This document shows positions 45,183-54,700 of a stretch of 64,000 nucleotides of DNA, piece after piece (the stretch's first letter is position 1; each line of letters begins with the position of its first letter). This DNA is from Globicatella sulfidifaciens DSM 15739 (GTDB lineage: Bacteria > Bacillota > Bacilli > Lactobacillales > Aerococcaceae). A program made the translations under genes and the position numbers. The stretch is from positions 53,298 to 117,297 of the forward strand of contig NZ_FUWO01000006.1 in the NCBI RefSeq assembly GCF_900167405.1, written 5' to 3'. The notes beneath the pieces are model-generated. The model saw nothing but the letters and a program-made list of their open reading frames with translations, was not told the origin of the DNA and searched no databases.

Positions 45183-45275
45183 ACTGTCAATTTGATAGTG
45201 GGAACAAATAATTGGATGTCCTTTTTTAGGAGGGCTTAGTTTTTTGTACCCAGTTTAAGAATACCTTTATCATGT
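45165..45275 (+). promoter_or_regulatory. Long-stem attenuator upstream of tet(M)
   Basis: AAGGTATTCTTAAAT and the matching TTTAAGAATACCTT form long arms that enclose further hairpins and a T-rich stretch. This is the conserved Tn916 control region. Drug-stalled ribosomes alter folding so that transcription proceeds into tet(M) and on toward the transfer genes. Confidence 0.8.
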
Positions 45276-45303
45276 GATTCTAAAGTATCCGGAGAATATC
45301 TGT

Positions 45304-45390
45304 ATGCTTTGTATGCCTATGGTTATGCATAAAAATCCCAGTGATAAGAGTATTTATCACTGGGATTTTTATGCCCTTTTGGGCTTTTGA
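45304..45390 (+). CDS. orf12: Tn916 Orf12, tet(M) leader peptide
   Basis: This 28-residue peptide (MLCMPMVMHKNPSDK...) ends one base before the longer tet(M) frame. Its coding sequence contains a strong stem (AAAATCCCAGTGATAA with its complement, then TTTTT). Orf12 is the known leader peptide of tet(M) whose translation controls attenuation under tetracycline. Confidence 0.9.
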   Translation: MLCMPMVMHKNPSDKSIYHWDFYALLGF

Positions 45391-45405
45391 ATGGAGGAAA
45401 ATCAC

Positions 45406-47325
45406 ATGAAAATTATTAATATTGGAGTTTTAGCTCATGTTGATGCAGGAAAAACTACCTTAACAGAAAGCTTATTATATAACAGTGGAGCGATTACAGA
45501 ATTAGGAAGCGTGGACAAAGGTACAACGAGTACGGATAATACGCTTTTAGAACGTCAGAGAGGAATTACAATTCAGACAGGAATAACCTCTTTTCAGTGG
45601 GAAAATACGAAGGTGAACATCATAGACACGCCAGGACATATGGATTTCTTAGCAGAAGTATATCGTTCATTATCAGTTTTAGATGGGGCAATTCTACTGA
45701 TTTCTGCAAAAGATGGCGTACAAGCACAAACTCGTATATTATTTCATGCACTTAGGAAAATGGGGATTCCCACAATCTTTTTTATCAATAAGATTGACCA
45801 AAATGGAATTGATTTATCAACGGTTTATCAGGATATTAAAGAGAAACTTTCTGCCGAAATTGTAATCAAACAGAAGGTAGAACTGTATCCTAATATGTGT
45901 GTGACGAACTTTACCGAATCTGAACAATGGGATACGGTAATAGAGGGAAACGATGACCTTTTAGAGAAATATATGTCCGGTAAATCATTAGAAGCATTGG
46001 AACTCGAACAAGAGGAAAGCATAAGATTTCAGAATTGTTCCCTGTTCCCTGTTTATCACGGAAGTGCAAAAAACAATATAGGGATTGATAACCTTATAGA
46101 AGTGATTACGAATAAATTTTATTCATCAACACATCGAGGTCCGTCTGAACTTTGCGGAAATGTTTTCAAAATTGAATATACAAAAAAAAGACAACGTCTT
46201 GCATATATACGTCTTTATAGTGGCGTACTGCATTTGCGAGATTCGGTTAGAATATCGGAAAAGGAAAAAATAAAAATTACAGAAATGTATACTTCAATAA
46301 ATGGTGAATTATGTAAAATCGATAAGGCTTATTCCGGAGAAATTGTTATTTTGCAAAATGAGTTTTTGAAGTTAAATAGTGTTCTTGGAGATACAAAACT
46401 ATTGCCACAGAGAAAAAAGATTGAAAATCCGCACCCTCTACTACAAACAACTGTTGAACCGAGTAAACCTGAACAGAGAGAAATGTTGCTTGATGCCCTT
46501 TTGGAAATCTCAGATAGTGATCCGCTTCTACGATATTACGTGGATTCTACGACACATGAAATTATACTTTCTTTCTTAGGGAAAGTACAAATGGAAGTGA
46601 TTAGTGCACTGTTGCAAGAAAAGTATCATGTGGAGATAGAACTAAAAGAGCCTACAGTCATTTATATGGAGAGACCGTTAAAAAATGCAGAATATACCAT
46701 TCACATCGAAGTGCCGCCAAATCCTTTCTGGGCTTCCATTGGTTTATCTGTATCACCGCTTCCGTTGGGAAGTGGAATGCAGTATGAGAGCTCGGTTTCT
46801 CTTGGATACTTAAATCAATCATTTCAAAATGCAGTTATGGAAGGGATACGCTATGGTTGCGAACAAGGATTATATGGTTGGAATGTGACGGATTGTAAAA
46901 TCTGTTTTAAGTACGGTTTATACTATAGCCCTGTTAGTACTCCAGCAGATTTTCGGATGCTTGCTCCTATTGTATTGGAACAAGTCTTAAAAAAAGCTGG
47001 AACAGAATTGTTAGAGCCATATCTTAGTTTTAAAATTTATGCGCCACAGGAATATCTTTCACGAGCATACAACGATGCTCCTAAATATTGTGCGAACATC
47101 GTAGACACTCAATTGAAAAATAATGAGGTCATTCTTAGTGGAGAAATCCCTGCTCGGTGTATTCAAGAATATCGTAGTGATTTAACTTTCTTTACAAATG
47201 GACGTAGTGTTTGTTTAACAGAGTTAAAAGGGTACCATGTTACTACCGGTGAACCTGTTTGCCAGCCCCGTCGTCCAAATAGTCGGATAGATAAAGTACG
47301 ATATATGTTCAATAAAATAACTTAG
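45406..47325 (+). CDS. tet(M): Tet(M) ribosomal protection protein
   Basis: The protein is 639 residues from the ATG at 45406, behind GGAGG; the GTPase G1 motif is [13 protein letters not shown]3 DTPGHMDF and G4 NKID. It is an EF-G-like GTPase that removes tetracycline from the 30S A site. Domain IV carries the loop [11 protein letters not shown] near residue 510 that enters the decoding centre. The frame is full length and unbroken, so resistance to tetracycline and minocycline is expected. Confidence 0.98.
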   Translation: MKIINIGVLAHVDAGKTTLTESLLYNSGAITELGSVDKGTTSTDNTLLERQRGITIQTGITSFQWENTKVNIIDTPGHMDFLAEVYRSLSVLDGAILLISAKDGVQAQTRILFHALRKMGIPTIFFINKIDQNGIDLSTVYQDIKEKLSAEIVIKQKVELYPNMCVTNFTESEQWDTVIEGNDDLLEKYMSGKSLEALELEQEESIRFQNCSLFPVYHGSAKNNIGIDNLIEVITNKFYSSTHRGPSELCGNVFKIEYTKKRQRLAYIRLYSGVLHLRDSVRISEKEKIKITEMYTSINGELCKIDKAYSGEIVILQNEFLKLNSVLGDTKLLPQRKKIENPHPLLQTTVEPSKPEQREMLLDALLEISDSDPLLRYYVDSTTHEIILSFLGKVQMEVISALLQEKYHVEIELKEPTVIYMERPLKNAEYTIHIEVPPNPFWASIGLSVSPLPLGSGMQYESSVSLGYLNQSFQNAVMEGIRYGCEQGLYGWNVTDCKICFKYGLYYSPVSTPADFRMLAPIVLEQVLKKAGTELLEPYLSFKIYAPQEYLSRAYNDAPKYCANIVDTQLKNNEVILSGEIPARCIQEYRSDLTFFTNGRSVCLTELKGYHVTTGEPVCQPRRPNSRIDKVRYMFNKIT

Positions 47326-47422
47326 TGTATTTTATGTTGTTATATAAATATGGTTTCTTGTTAAATAAGATGAAATATTTTTTAATAAAGATTTGAATTA
47401 AAGTGTAAAGGAGGAGATAGTT

Positions 47423-47611
47423 ATTATAAACTACAAGTGGATATTGTGTCCTGTATGTGGAAATAAAACACGATTAAAGATAAGGGAAGATACTGAATTA
47501 AAAAAATTCCCCCTCTATTGTCCGAAATGCAGACAAGAAAATTTAATTGAAATAAAGCAGTTCAAAGTAACTGTGATTACAGAGCCAGACGCAAAGACGC
47601 AGAGCCGATAA
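47423..47611 (+). CDS. orf6: Cysteine-rich KTR protein (Tn916 Orf6 region), ATT start likely
   Basis: A frame of 62 codons starts after AAAGGAGGAG and contains a zinc-ribbon pattern (CPVCGNKTRLK and later CPKCRQEN), which defines the cysteine-rich KTR family. No ATG, GTG or TTG lies at the right distance. The ATT at 47423, eight bases from the ribosome site, is the best start. Its role is unknown. It follows tet(M) by about 100 bases in all Tn916-like elements. Confidence 0.75.
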   Translation: MINYKWILCPVCGNKTRLKIREDTELKKFPLYCPKCRQENLIEIKQFKVTVITEPDAKTQSR

Positions 47612-47643
47612 AATGAGATTAATACAATCTCATTTTATCGGCT
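47603..47643. terminator. Bidirectional terminator after orf6
   Basis: AGCCGATAAAATGAGATT and its complement form a perfect 18-base stem with a 5-base loop. The following CTCTTTCC is only weakly T-rich on the plus strand. It separates orf6 from the convergent orf9 remnant. Confidence 0.75.
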
Positions 47644-47670
47644 CTTTCCGTTATGTATGGATTCTTTTAA

Positions 47671-47748
47671 TTAGTCTTCGATGTTTCTTGCTTCGTTGAT
47701 ACCGCTGGCTAAAGATTCCATTAAGGATAGTTCTTTGTCTGTAAAGCT
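47671..47748 (-). pseudogene. orf9: Tn916 orf9 repressor, C-terminal 25 codons only
   Basis: On the minus strand the text [20 protein letters not shown] and on to RNIED with a stop is the Orf9 tail. Homology ends at 47748, and xis sequence in the opposite strand starts within a few bases. The helix-turn-helix part, and orf10, orf7 and orf8 beyond it, are missing. Orf9 normally represses the Orf7/8 activators. Confidence 0.85.
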
Positions 47749-47750
47749 AT

Positions 47751-47936
47751 CCTATTTGGGAACGTTATACCCTAACCATTGAAGAAGCGTCAAAATACTT
47801 TCGTATTGGCGAAAACAAGCTACGACGCTTGGCAGAGGAAAATAAAAATGCAAATTGGCTGATTATGAATGGCAATCGTATTCAGATTAAACGAAAACAA
47901 TTTGAAAAAATTATAGATACATTGGACGCAATCTAG
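47751..47936 (+). pseudogene. xis: Tn916 xis lacking its start
   Basis: The frame reads [20 protein letters not shown] and on to DTLDAI with a stop, the Tn916 excisionase from about residue 7. The first codons, including the ATG and its ribosome site, are gone because of the deletion that removed orf9-orf8. No in-frame start lies upstream. Xis is needed for efficient excision. Confidence 0.85.
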
Positions 47937-48017
47937 CGTCGCCAAAGGGTCTTGTATATGATAAAATAGTATTAAGTCGTATCAAGGCTCTTTCCATAAA
48001 GGAAAGGAGCAAATGCC

Positions 48018-49235
48018 ATGTCAGAAAAAAGACGTGACAATAAAGGTCGAATCTTAAAGACTGGAGAGAGCCAACGAAAAGACGGAAGATACTTATACAA
48101 ATATATAGATTCATTTGGAGAACCGCAATTTGTTTACTCGTGGAAACTTGTGGCTACAGACCGAGTACCAGCAGGAAAGCGTGATTGTATCTCACTTAGA
48201 GAGAAAATCGCAGAGTTACAGAAAGACATTCATGATGGTATTGATGTTGTAGGAAAGAAAATGACACTCTGCCAGCTTTACGCAAAACAGAACGCTCAAA
48301 GACCAAAGGTTAGAAAAAACACTGAAACTGGACGCAAATATCTTATGGATATTTTGAAGAAAGACAAGTTAGGTGTAAGAAGTATTGACAGTATTAAGCC
48401 ATCAGACGCTAAAGAATGGGCTATTAGAATGAGTGAAAATGGTTATGCTTATCAAACCATCAATAACTACAAACGTTCTTTAAAGGCTTCATTCTATATT
48501 GCTATACAAGATGATTGTGTTCGGAAGAATCCATTTGACTTTCAACTGAAAGCAGTTCTTGATGATGATACTGTCCCTAAGACCGTACTAACAGAAGAAC
48601 AGGAAGAAAAACTGTTAGCCTTTGCAAAAGCTGATAAAACCTACAGCAAAAATTATGATGAAATTCTGATACTCTTAAAAACAGGTCTTCGTATTTCAGA
48701 GTTTGGTGGTTTGACACTTCCAGATTTAGATTTTGAGAATCGTCTTGTCAATATAGACCATCAGCTATTGAGAGATACTGAAATTGGGTACTACATTGAA
48801 ACACCAAAGACCAAAAGTGGCGAACGTCAAGTTCCTATGGTTGAAGAAGCCTATCAAGCATTTAAGCGAGTGTTAGCGAATCGAAAGAATGATAAGCGTG
48901 TTGAGATTGATGGATATAGTGATTTCCTCTTTCTTAATAGAAAGAACTATCCAAAAGTGGCAAGTGATTACAACGGCATGATGAAAGGTCTTGTTAAGAA
49001 ATACAATAAGTATAACGAGGATAAATTGCCACACATCACTCCACATAGTTTGCGACATACATTCTGTACCAACTATGCAAATGCAGGAATGAATCCAAAG
49101 GCATTACAGTACATTATGGGACATGCTAATATAGCCATGACGCTGAACTATTACGCACATGCAACATTCGATTCTGCAATGGCAGAAATGAAACGCTTGA
49201 ATAAAGAGAAGCAACAGGAGCGTCTTGTTGCTTAG
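48018..49235 (+). CDS. int: Tn916 integrase (tyrosine recombinase)
   Basis: The protein is the full 405 residues. The N-terminal arm-binding domain (residues 1-75) is followed by the core-binding and catalytic domains, with Arg in KTGLRISEF, HSLRH, and the nucleophile Tyr in MTLNYYAHATF. It should still insert DNA, but without Xis excision is very inefficient. The ribosome site is AAAGGAG. The arm sites lie just beyond its stop. Confidence 0.97.
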   Translation: MSEKRRDNKGRILKTGESQRKDGRYLYKYIDSFGEPQFVYSWKLVATDRVPAGKRDCISLREKIAELQKDIHDGIDVVGKKMTLCQLYAKQNAQRPKVRKNTETGRKYLMDILKKDKLGVRSIDSIKPSDAKEWAIRMSENGYAYQTINNYKRSLKASFYIAIQDDCVRKNPFDFQLKAVLDDDTVPKTVLTEEQEEKLLAFAKADKTYSKNYDEILILLKTGLRISEFGGLTLPDLDFENRLVNIDHQLLRDTEIGYYIETPKTKSGERQVPMVEEAYQAFKRVLANRKNDKRVEIDGYSDFLFLNRKNYPKVASDYNGMMKGLVKKYNKYNEDKLPHITPHSLRHTFCTNYANAGMNPKALQYIMGHANIAMTLNYYAHATFDSAMAEMKRLNKEKQQERLVA

Positions 49236-49246
49236 TAGTACAAATG

Positions 49247-49274
49247 AATTTACTACTTATTTACCACTTCTGAC
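49247..49274 (+). repeat. Right-end arm-type integrase sites of Tn916
   Basis: AATTTACTACTTAT and TTTACCACTTCT lie in tandem just after int, matching the left-end set at 33357. The right end of the element is close to 49370. Confidence 0.6.
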
Positions 49275-49451
49275 AGCTAAGACATGAGGAAATATGCAAA
49301 GAAACGTGAAGTATCTTCCTACAGTAAAAATACTCGAAAGCACATAGAATAAGGCTTTACGAGCATTTAAGAAAATATAAAAAGATAATTAGAAATTTAT
49401 ACTTTGTTTATAATAAAAAGAAAGAATTAGTTACAGATTGCGGCACAAGAT

Positions 49452-50240
49452 ATGGATTATAATAATAGGCTTCGCAAATACAATCCATTATTCATGGATG
49501 AATATACTAGTGAAGAATATAATGTTCCAAATATGATAAGAATTGTTGATGACGCAGTAAGAAAAGGAATCGATGTATGTGAAGGTTCAATAGGCTGGAC
49601 AAGTAAGGAAAAAGGCGTTGAAATATTTCATATATATGATGAAGCATTAAAATTAAGTAAAATTAACTTTGTACCAGCACTTATTGTGGATGATATTTAC
49701 TTAGTAGACCCACTTGATAGAACTACTTTTATCAGTATCGAAAGTTACTATAGCAATATCCAGCAGTCAAAAATTGCAGAATTACAGAATATTGCATTTT
49801 GCCTGGGTGCAAAGCATTATAGGGTAGAAATGGTAGAATTTTCAGCTGAGGAATATTCCGGCAAACATAAATTTAATAGTCAGTTAAACGTAACTAATTC
49901 TGATGTAGATGTTTCATTAAGTTCAAGTAAATCAGTTGTGCAAAAATCATTAGCAGTAGGGAATTTTTCGAATTCTAATGAACCTATAAGACCGTCACTA
50001 AAGTGGTTTTCGACAGATAATAATATAAAAAATTTAATTGAAATGCGATGCTCAGAAACTAATAAACATAATATTTTAGATATTACGATTGAGTTAAGCA
50101 ATTCGAGTAGTGCAAATATTTCTAAAAGTATGGCAGCAAACATAAAAGCAGTAGCAGGTGGATTTGGAATAAAATCAAACTTCGAAGAAAATAGTGATAA
50201 AGACTATAATAGTAAATTATTATACTATTTAGAATTTTGA
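49452..50240 (+). CDS. Uncharacterised 262-residue protein
   Basis: No domain is recognised. The first 140 residues are mixed alpha/beta (IFHIYDEALKLSKINFVPAL). The last 110 are rich in Ser and Asn with alternating polar-hydrophobic text (DVDVSLSSSKSVVQKS, then SSANISKSMAANIKAVAGGF), like a beta-rich or membrane-inserting region. The start is uncertain, because no strong ribosome site precedes the ATG and the frame begins only about 80 bases from the Tn916 end. It may be an N-terminally cut gene. Confidence 0.45.
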   Translation: MDYNNRLRKYNPLFMDEYTSEEYNVPNMIRIVDDAVRKGIDVCEGSIGWTSKEKGVEIFHIYDEALKLSKINFVPALIVDDIYLVDPLDRTTFISIESYYSNIQQSKIAELQNIAFCLGAKHYRVEMVEFSAEEYSGKHKFNSQLNVTNSDVDVSLSSSKSVVQKSLAVGNFSNSNEPIRPSLKWFSTDNNIKNLIEMRCSETNKHNILDITIELSNSSSANISKSMAANIKAVAGGFGIKSNFEENSDKDYNSKLLYYLEF

Positions 50241-50267
50241 TGATTATTTTATAAAAAACCAATGAAA

Positions 50268-50368
50268 TCCGTTAGCTAATCAGAGTGATGTTACCCCATC
50301 TTCATATCAAGTACATAGAATTCGACGAGCAGAAAGAATGTAGACTTGAGGAGATGGTTGGGAATAAT
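50268..50368 (+). ncRNA. Candidate structured RNA element, 3' fragment (copy D)
   Basis: From CCCATCTTCATATCAAG to GACTTGAGGAGATGGTTGGG the bases follow the last 80 bases of copy A at about 22485-22557 with scattered changes. Weaker similarity extends upstream to 50268. No guaA tail precedes it, so the 5' half was lost. Confidence 0.45.
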
Positions 50369-50503
50369 TTGACAGAAAATCAGCCCATAATTATATATTG
50401 TTTTTTAAAAATTTAGTAACGCAAAGCTAAACAGTCAATTTAATTGGAAGATCATGAACAAAAATTTGTATAAATAAAAATTTTGGTGGGTGAAATAATA
50501 AGT

Positions 50504-50740
50504 ATGAATAGAGCGCTTGGAAGATTAGAAGAAGTGAAAATAAGAGAATTATGGATACATGAGCAATATGATTTTTCGAATTGGGTAGCTAAAGAAGAGA
50601 ATATTGAGTTATTGAATGATTAACATTAACCGATCTTGAAAAGGAAGTTTATGTTGGTTCGTACCGTTGTGATTTAGTGGCTATGGATGAGACGACGGGA
50701 ATGAAAGTTATTATTGAAAATCAGCAATACCGTGCTAGCT
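50504..50740 (+). pseudogene. DUF4268-type protein, N-terminal fragment
   Basis: An ATG behind GGTGGGTGA opens MNRALGRLEEVKIRELWIHE and hits a stop after IELLND. A few bases on, another frame continues as LTDLEKEVYVGSYRCDLVAM and VIIENQ, the N-terminal nuclease-like fold seen in DUF4268 proteins. The text ends where an IS3 fragment begins. A DUF4268-like domain also ends the GmrSD-like protein at 15 kb. Confidence 0.6.
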
Positions 50741-51145
50741 AGCTTGCAGCAAGAGCGTATGACCAAAGAACTAGTGATAAAGACCATGCAGTCAGAGAAA
50801 CAACGTTGGCACATCCCAGAAGGAACAATCTTTCATGCGGATCGTGGCAGTCAATATACATCAAAAGAAGTACAACAATGTGCCGCACAATACGGCTGGC
50901 AACAGAGCTTCTCCCGAGTGGGTAAGCCAGGAGATAATGCTTGGAGCGAGAGCTTCTTCTCTGTTTTGAAAAAGGAAATCATACATTGGCAATTCTACCC
51001 AAGCAGAGAACTTGCGAGACAGAAAGTATTTGAATACATAGAAGTCTATTACAATCGACAGCGAAAGCAGAAGCGTTTGGGGTATCTCAGTCCAATTGAG
51101 TTCCTCAATAAATGGTCAGCCAAGCAATTGGCATGTGCAACTTAG
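50735..51145 (+). pseudogene. IS3-family transposase OrfB, C-terminal part
   Basis: About 136 codons hold the second catalytic Asp (IFHADRGSQYTS) and the Glu (NAWSESFF), with the conserved end YNRQRKQKRLGYLSPIEF. The first part of OrfB, with the first Asp, and the whole of OrfA are missing. The IS replaced the end of the DUF4268 gene. An IS3-like end (TGTTGACCTATCC) follows at about 51163. Confidence 0.85.
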
Positions 51146-51323
51146 CAAGTGGTCCGATAAAGTGTTGACCTATCCTTATTTTTTTAGTAGAATATTTATG
51201 TAATTCTTGTTATATTTCAAAGACATAAATTGTGTTGCTAAACGTTTATAAGATGGAAGGTGACAATACCAGATTCACAATTTTTTGAAATATAAAAAAT
51301 AAAAGAAGACAAGGAGAAGAAAG

Positions 51324-53492
51324 TTGAAAAAAATATTTAATTTTGAATTTTGGCAAAAATTCGGGAAAGCCCTAATGGGCGTTATTGCTGTTATGCCAGC
51401 TGCAGGTTTAATGATTAGTATTGGTGGATCACTTCCTCTAATTAATCCAGATATGCAAGCTTTGATTTCGATTGGTAGTGTAATTGAGAATATTGGTTGG
51501 GCAATTATTGGAAATTTACATATCTTATTTGCATTAGCAATCGGTGGAAGTTGGGCAAAAGATAGAGCTGGGGGTGCCTTCGCTGCCGGGATCAGTTTTA
51601 TTCTAATTAACCGAATTACAGGAGCGATTTTTGGCGTAACCAGTGAAATGTTAGCTGACCCAAATGCGGTTACACAAACATTATTTGGAGCAGAAATACC
51701 AATTGATGGTTATTTTGTTAGTGTTTTAGAGGCACCAGCTTTAAATATGGGGGTTTTCGTCGGTATTATTGCAGGATTTATGGGAGCGAATGCTTACAAT
51801 AAATATTATAATTTTAGAAAACTACCCGATGCCTTATCCTTCTTTAACGGAAAACGATTTGTGCCGTTTGTTGTTATCTTATGGTCTTTAATTGCTTCAA
51901 TTGTATTAGCTATTGTTTGGCCATTTATTCAAAGTGGTATTAATAGTTTCGGTGTATGGATTGCTGAATCACAAGAATCAGCTCCAGTCTTAGCTCCATT
52001 CTTATTTGGTACATTAGAGCGTTTATTATTACCATTTGGTTTACACCACATGTTAACTATTCCAATTAACTACACACCTCTTGGAGGAACCTATGAAGTA
52101 TTAACTGGTGCACAACAGGGTTCTATGGTATACGGTCAAGACCCTCTATGGTTAGCATGGGTAAGAGATTTAATTAACTTAGACGCTGCTGGTGATACTG
52201 CTACGTACCAAACGTTATTAAATAACGTAGTTCCTGCTCGTTTTAAAGTCGGACAAATGATTGGATCATCAGGTATCTTAATGGGTCTATCTTATGCCAT
52301 GTATAAAAATGTCGATAAAGACAAACGAAAAACACATAAATCAATGTATGTATCAGCTGCTTTAGCTGTATTTTTAACAGGTGTTACAGAACCGCTTGAG
52401 TTTATGTTTATGTTCGCAGCTATGCCTTTGTATATCGTTTATGCGGTAATCCAAGGAGCAGCATTTGCGATGGCTGATATCGTAAACTTACGTGTTCACT
52501 CGTTTGGTAACATTGAATTGCTTACACGTACGCCATTAGCGATTCGTGCGGGACTAGGTATGGATTTAATTAACTTTGTTTGGGTAACCCTTCTATTCGG
52601 AATATTGACTTACTTTATTGCAAACTTCTTAATTAAGAAATTCAATTATGCAACAAAAGGACGTAATGGAAATTACGAAGGTGGAGAAGTAGCATCTGAA
52701 AATGGAGTGCCTGTAGATGCTACACAACAAGTGTATGATATTATTCACTTATTAGGTGGTAAAGAAAACATTACAGATGTAGATGCTTGTATGACTCGCT
52801 TACGTGTTTCTGTTAAGGATATTGATTCTGTTGGAGACGAAAACGCTTGGAAAAAAGCAGGCGCAATGGGGCTTGTGAAGAAAGATAAAGGAGTTCAAGC
52901 AGTTTATGGACCGAAAGCAGATGTTTTAAAATCTGATATTATGGATGTATTGAGCTCTAATGCAGCTATTCCAGAACCTAAACTTGATGAAACACCTGAA
53001 ATGGATGAAAAGAAAGTAGTGGCTACAGATTCAAAAGGACTCGCAACAGTAATTTTCCCTGTAGCAAAAGGTGAAGTGCTTCCGATTACTGAAGTAAATG
53101 ATGAAGTATTTTCTCATAAAATGATGGGTGATGGTTATGCAGTAACCCCTTCAACAAATACAGTAGTCTCTCCAGTAGATGGTACAATTCAAAGCGTCTT
53201 CCCAACCAAACATGCAATTGGTATTAAAACAGCAAGTGGAATTGAAGTACTTATTCATTTAGGAATAGATACAGTTGAATTAGAAGGTGAAGGTTTTGAA
53301 ATCTTTGTTGAAGCAGGCCAAGAAGTAATTGCTGGAGATAAAATAGCTGAAATGGACTTGGATTCGATTAAAAAAGCAGGAAAAGAAACCACTATCATGG
53401 TTGTTTTTACGAACTTGACAGAAAATCAAGACTTTGAGTTAATTCAAACGCATGATATCTCCGAAGATACAGAGATTGGTCGAGTGAAATAA
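51324..53492 (+). CDS. PTS transporter EIICBA, glucose/maltose superfamily
   Basis: The protein is 722 residues with a fused EIIC domain (residues 1-440, about ten helices, including the sugar-site text TGVTEPLEFMF). An EIIB domain follows (about 465-545, phospho-Cys in DACMTRLRV), then an EIIA domain (about 580-722, phospho-His in VLIHLGIDTVEL). It imports and phosphorylates a sugar of the glucose type. It starts at TTG 51324 behind AAGGAGAAG. The next gene is 29 bases away. It resembles host metabolism rather than element cargo. Confidence 0.95.
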   Translation: MKKIFNFEFWQKFGKALMGVIAVMPAAGLMISIGGSLPLINPDMQALISIGSVIENIGWAIIGNLHILFALAIGGSWAKDRAGGAFAAGISFILINRITGAIFGVTSEMLADPNAVTQTLFGAEIPIDGYFVSVLEAPALNMGVFVGIIAGFMGANAYNKYYNFRKLPDALSFFNGKRFVPFVVILWSLIASIVLAIVWPFIQSGINSFGVWIAESQESAPVLAPFLFGTLERLLLPFGLHHMLTIPINYTPLGGTYEVLTGAQQGSMVYGQDPLWLAWVRDLINLDAAGDTATYQTLLNNVVPARFKVGQMIGSSGILMGLSYAMYKNVDKDKRKTHKSMYVSAALAVFLTGVTEPLEFMFMFAAMPLYIVYAVIQGAAFAMADIVNLRVHSFGNIELLTRTPLAIRAGLGMDLINFVWVTLLFGILTYFIANFLIKKFNYATKGRNGNYEGGEVASENGVPVDATQQVYDIIHLLGGKENITDVDACMTRLRVSVKDIDSVGDENAWKKAGAMGLVKKDKGVQAVYGPKADVLKSDIMDVLSSNAAIPEPKLDETPEMDEKKVVATDSKGLATVIFPVAKGEVLPITEVNDEVFSHKMMGDGYAVTPSTNTVVSPVDGTIQSVFPTKHAIGIKTASGIEVLIHLGIDTVELEGEGFEIFVEAGQEVIAGDKIAEMDLDSIKKAGKETTIMVVFTNLTENQDFELIQTHDISEDTEIGRVK

Positions 53493-53521
53493 AGAAACAT
53501 TGGTTAGAATGGAGAAATAAA

Positions 53522-54361
53522 TTGAACGTTTTAACATTGAATACTCATTCTTGGATGGAAGAGGATCCAGAATTAAAATTAAGACAAATCGTTGATTATA
53601 TTGCCAAAGAAGATTTTCAAATTATCGCTCTTCAGGAAATTAATCAAACGATGGAAGCGAAAGAAATTGTGGACGATTTATTTATCCAAGCTTCTGGAGA
53701 AATGTATCCTGTTGCTATAAAGGAAGATAACTTTGCATATCTCATCGTTCAGTTGCTAAAAGAGCGTGGACTTCATTACTATTGGAGTTGGACAGCCAAT
53801 CATATTGGCTATGATGTGTACGATGAAGGTGTGGCTATTTTATCCAAAACACCTTTCAGTCCAGAAAGTTTCTTAGTATCTGAAATATCGGATTATGCGA
53901 ATCACTACACCAGAAGAGTTCTAAAAGGTAATGTAAGCCTTGAAGGTAAAGAATGGGTAGTCTTTTCATGCCACTACTCTTGGTGGTTAGATCCATCAGG
54001 TAATCATTTATTCAAGTATGAATGGGATAATACCCTTCCTCATATTGAAAAAGAGAGTCAGAAGACTCATCTTTTTATGGGTGATTTCAACAATGAGGCA
54101 GAGCTTAGAGACGAGGGCTATGACTATATAAAAACTACGGCTCCTCAACTAAAAGATGCCTATGTTCAGGCAGAAGAAAAGATTGGATCTGCAACCGTTT
54201 TGAGTGATATTGACGGATGGGAAGGCCATACAGATGAAAAAAGAATCGATTATATCTTTACGGATTACCCGGGAGAAGTTAAAAAATACCGAGTTGTTTT
54301 TGATGGCAAAAAAGAACCCATCGTGAGCGATCACTTTGGAGTAGCAGTCGAATTTAATTAA
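53522..54361 (+). CDS. Endonuclease/exonuclease/phosphatase family hydrolase
   Basis: The protein is 279 residues from TTG 53522, chosen for the GGAGAAATAAA in front of it and because the sequence starts at the family motif (NVLTLNTHSW). The EEP catalytic residues are seen as ALQEIN, MGDFNNE and SDHFGVAVEF. It follows the PTS gene, probably in one transcript. Its substrate is open: a sugar phosphate, a lipid or a nucleic acid are all possible for this fold. A terminator follows. Confidence 0.88.
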   Translation: MNVLTLNTHSWMEEDPELKLRQIVDYIAKEDFQIIALQEINQTMEAKEIVDDLFIQASGEMYPVAIKEDNFAYLIVQLLKERGLHYYWSWTANHIGYDVYDEGVAILSKTPFSPESFLVSEISDYANHYTRRVLKGNVSLEGKEWVVFSCHYSWWLDPSGNHLFKYEWDNTLPHIEKESQKTHLFMGDFNNEAELRDEGYDYIKTTAPQLKDAYVQAEEKIGSATVLSDIDGWEGHTDEKRIDYIFTDYPGEVKKYRVVFDGKKEPIVSDHFGVAVEFN

Positions 54362-54372
54362 ATATAATGAAG

Positions 54373-54405
54373 AAACCCGCCAGCAGATTTCTGCTAGCGG
54401 GTTTT
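54373..54405 (+). terminator. Terminator of the PTS/EEP operon
   Basis: AAACCCGCCAGCAG and CTGCTAGCGGGTTTT form a long stem around ATTT with a T run, 12 bases after the stop. Confidence 0.85.
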
Positions 54406-54700
54406 TGAGTATCTATTAACTTCACTAATTATTAAATATCTAGCCAGGCACCTATAAAGAAAGTAAGGATAAGTGGGATTGGTATTAAAATTGAGTTATT
54501 AATCCTGGATAATTCATACTTCTAGTTTATTAGTTATTTTATGTTTTTCTGCAGTAATTTAAACGTGATTCTAAATATTTGCAGTTTTCCTTAAATGTTT
54601 AAGTACTTATCAGATGAAATCTACTTTATTAGTATCAACTATTTGTTTTTAGGCACACGAATCTCTGGGCAACAATCACTTTTTTAAAATCGGAATTTTA
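54406..54700. other. Gene-free AT-rich stretch
   Basis: No open frame, repeat or strong hairpin is seen between the operon terminator and the IS1380 remnant. It may hold the outer end of the lost insertion sequence. Confidence 0.4.

Larger units (their letters stand above)
33285..49372 (+). mobile_element. Tn916-family conjugative transposon with tet(M), transfer-defective
   Basis: Gene order and products follow Tn916: orf24, 23, 22, 21, 20, 19, 18, 17, 16, 15, 14, 13, 12, tet(M), orf6, remnants of orf9 and xis, and int. Arm-type integrase sites with TTTACTACTTA lie near both ends (33357-33381 and 49247-49274). The ends are approximate. Two lesions are seen: a frameshift in orf16 and a deletion that joins the end of orf9 to the middle of xis. 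Excision and transfer should be blocked, while tetracycline resistance should persist. Confidence 0.93.
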
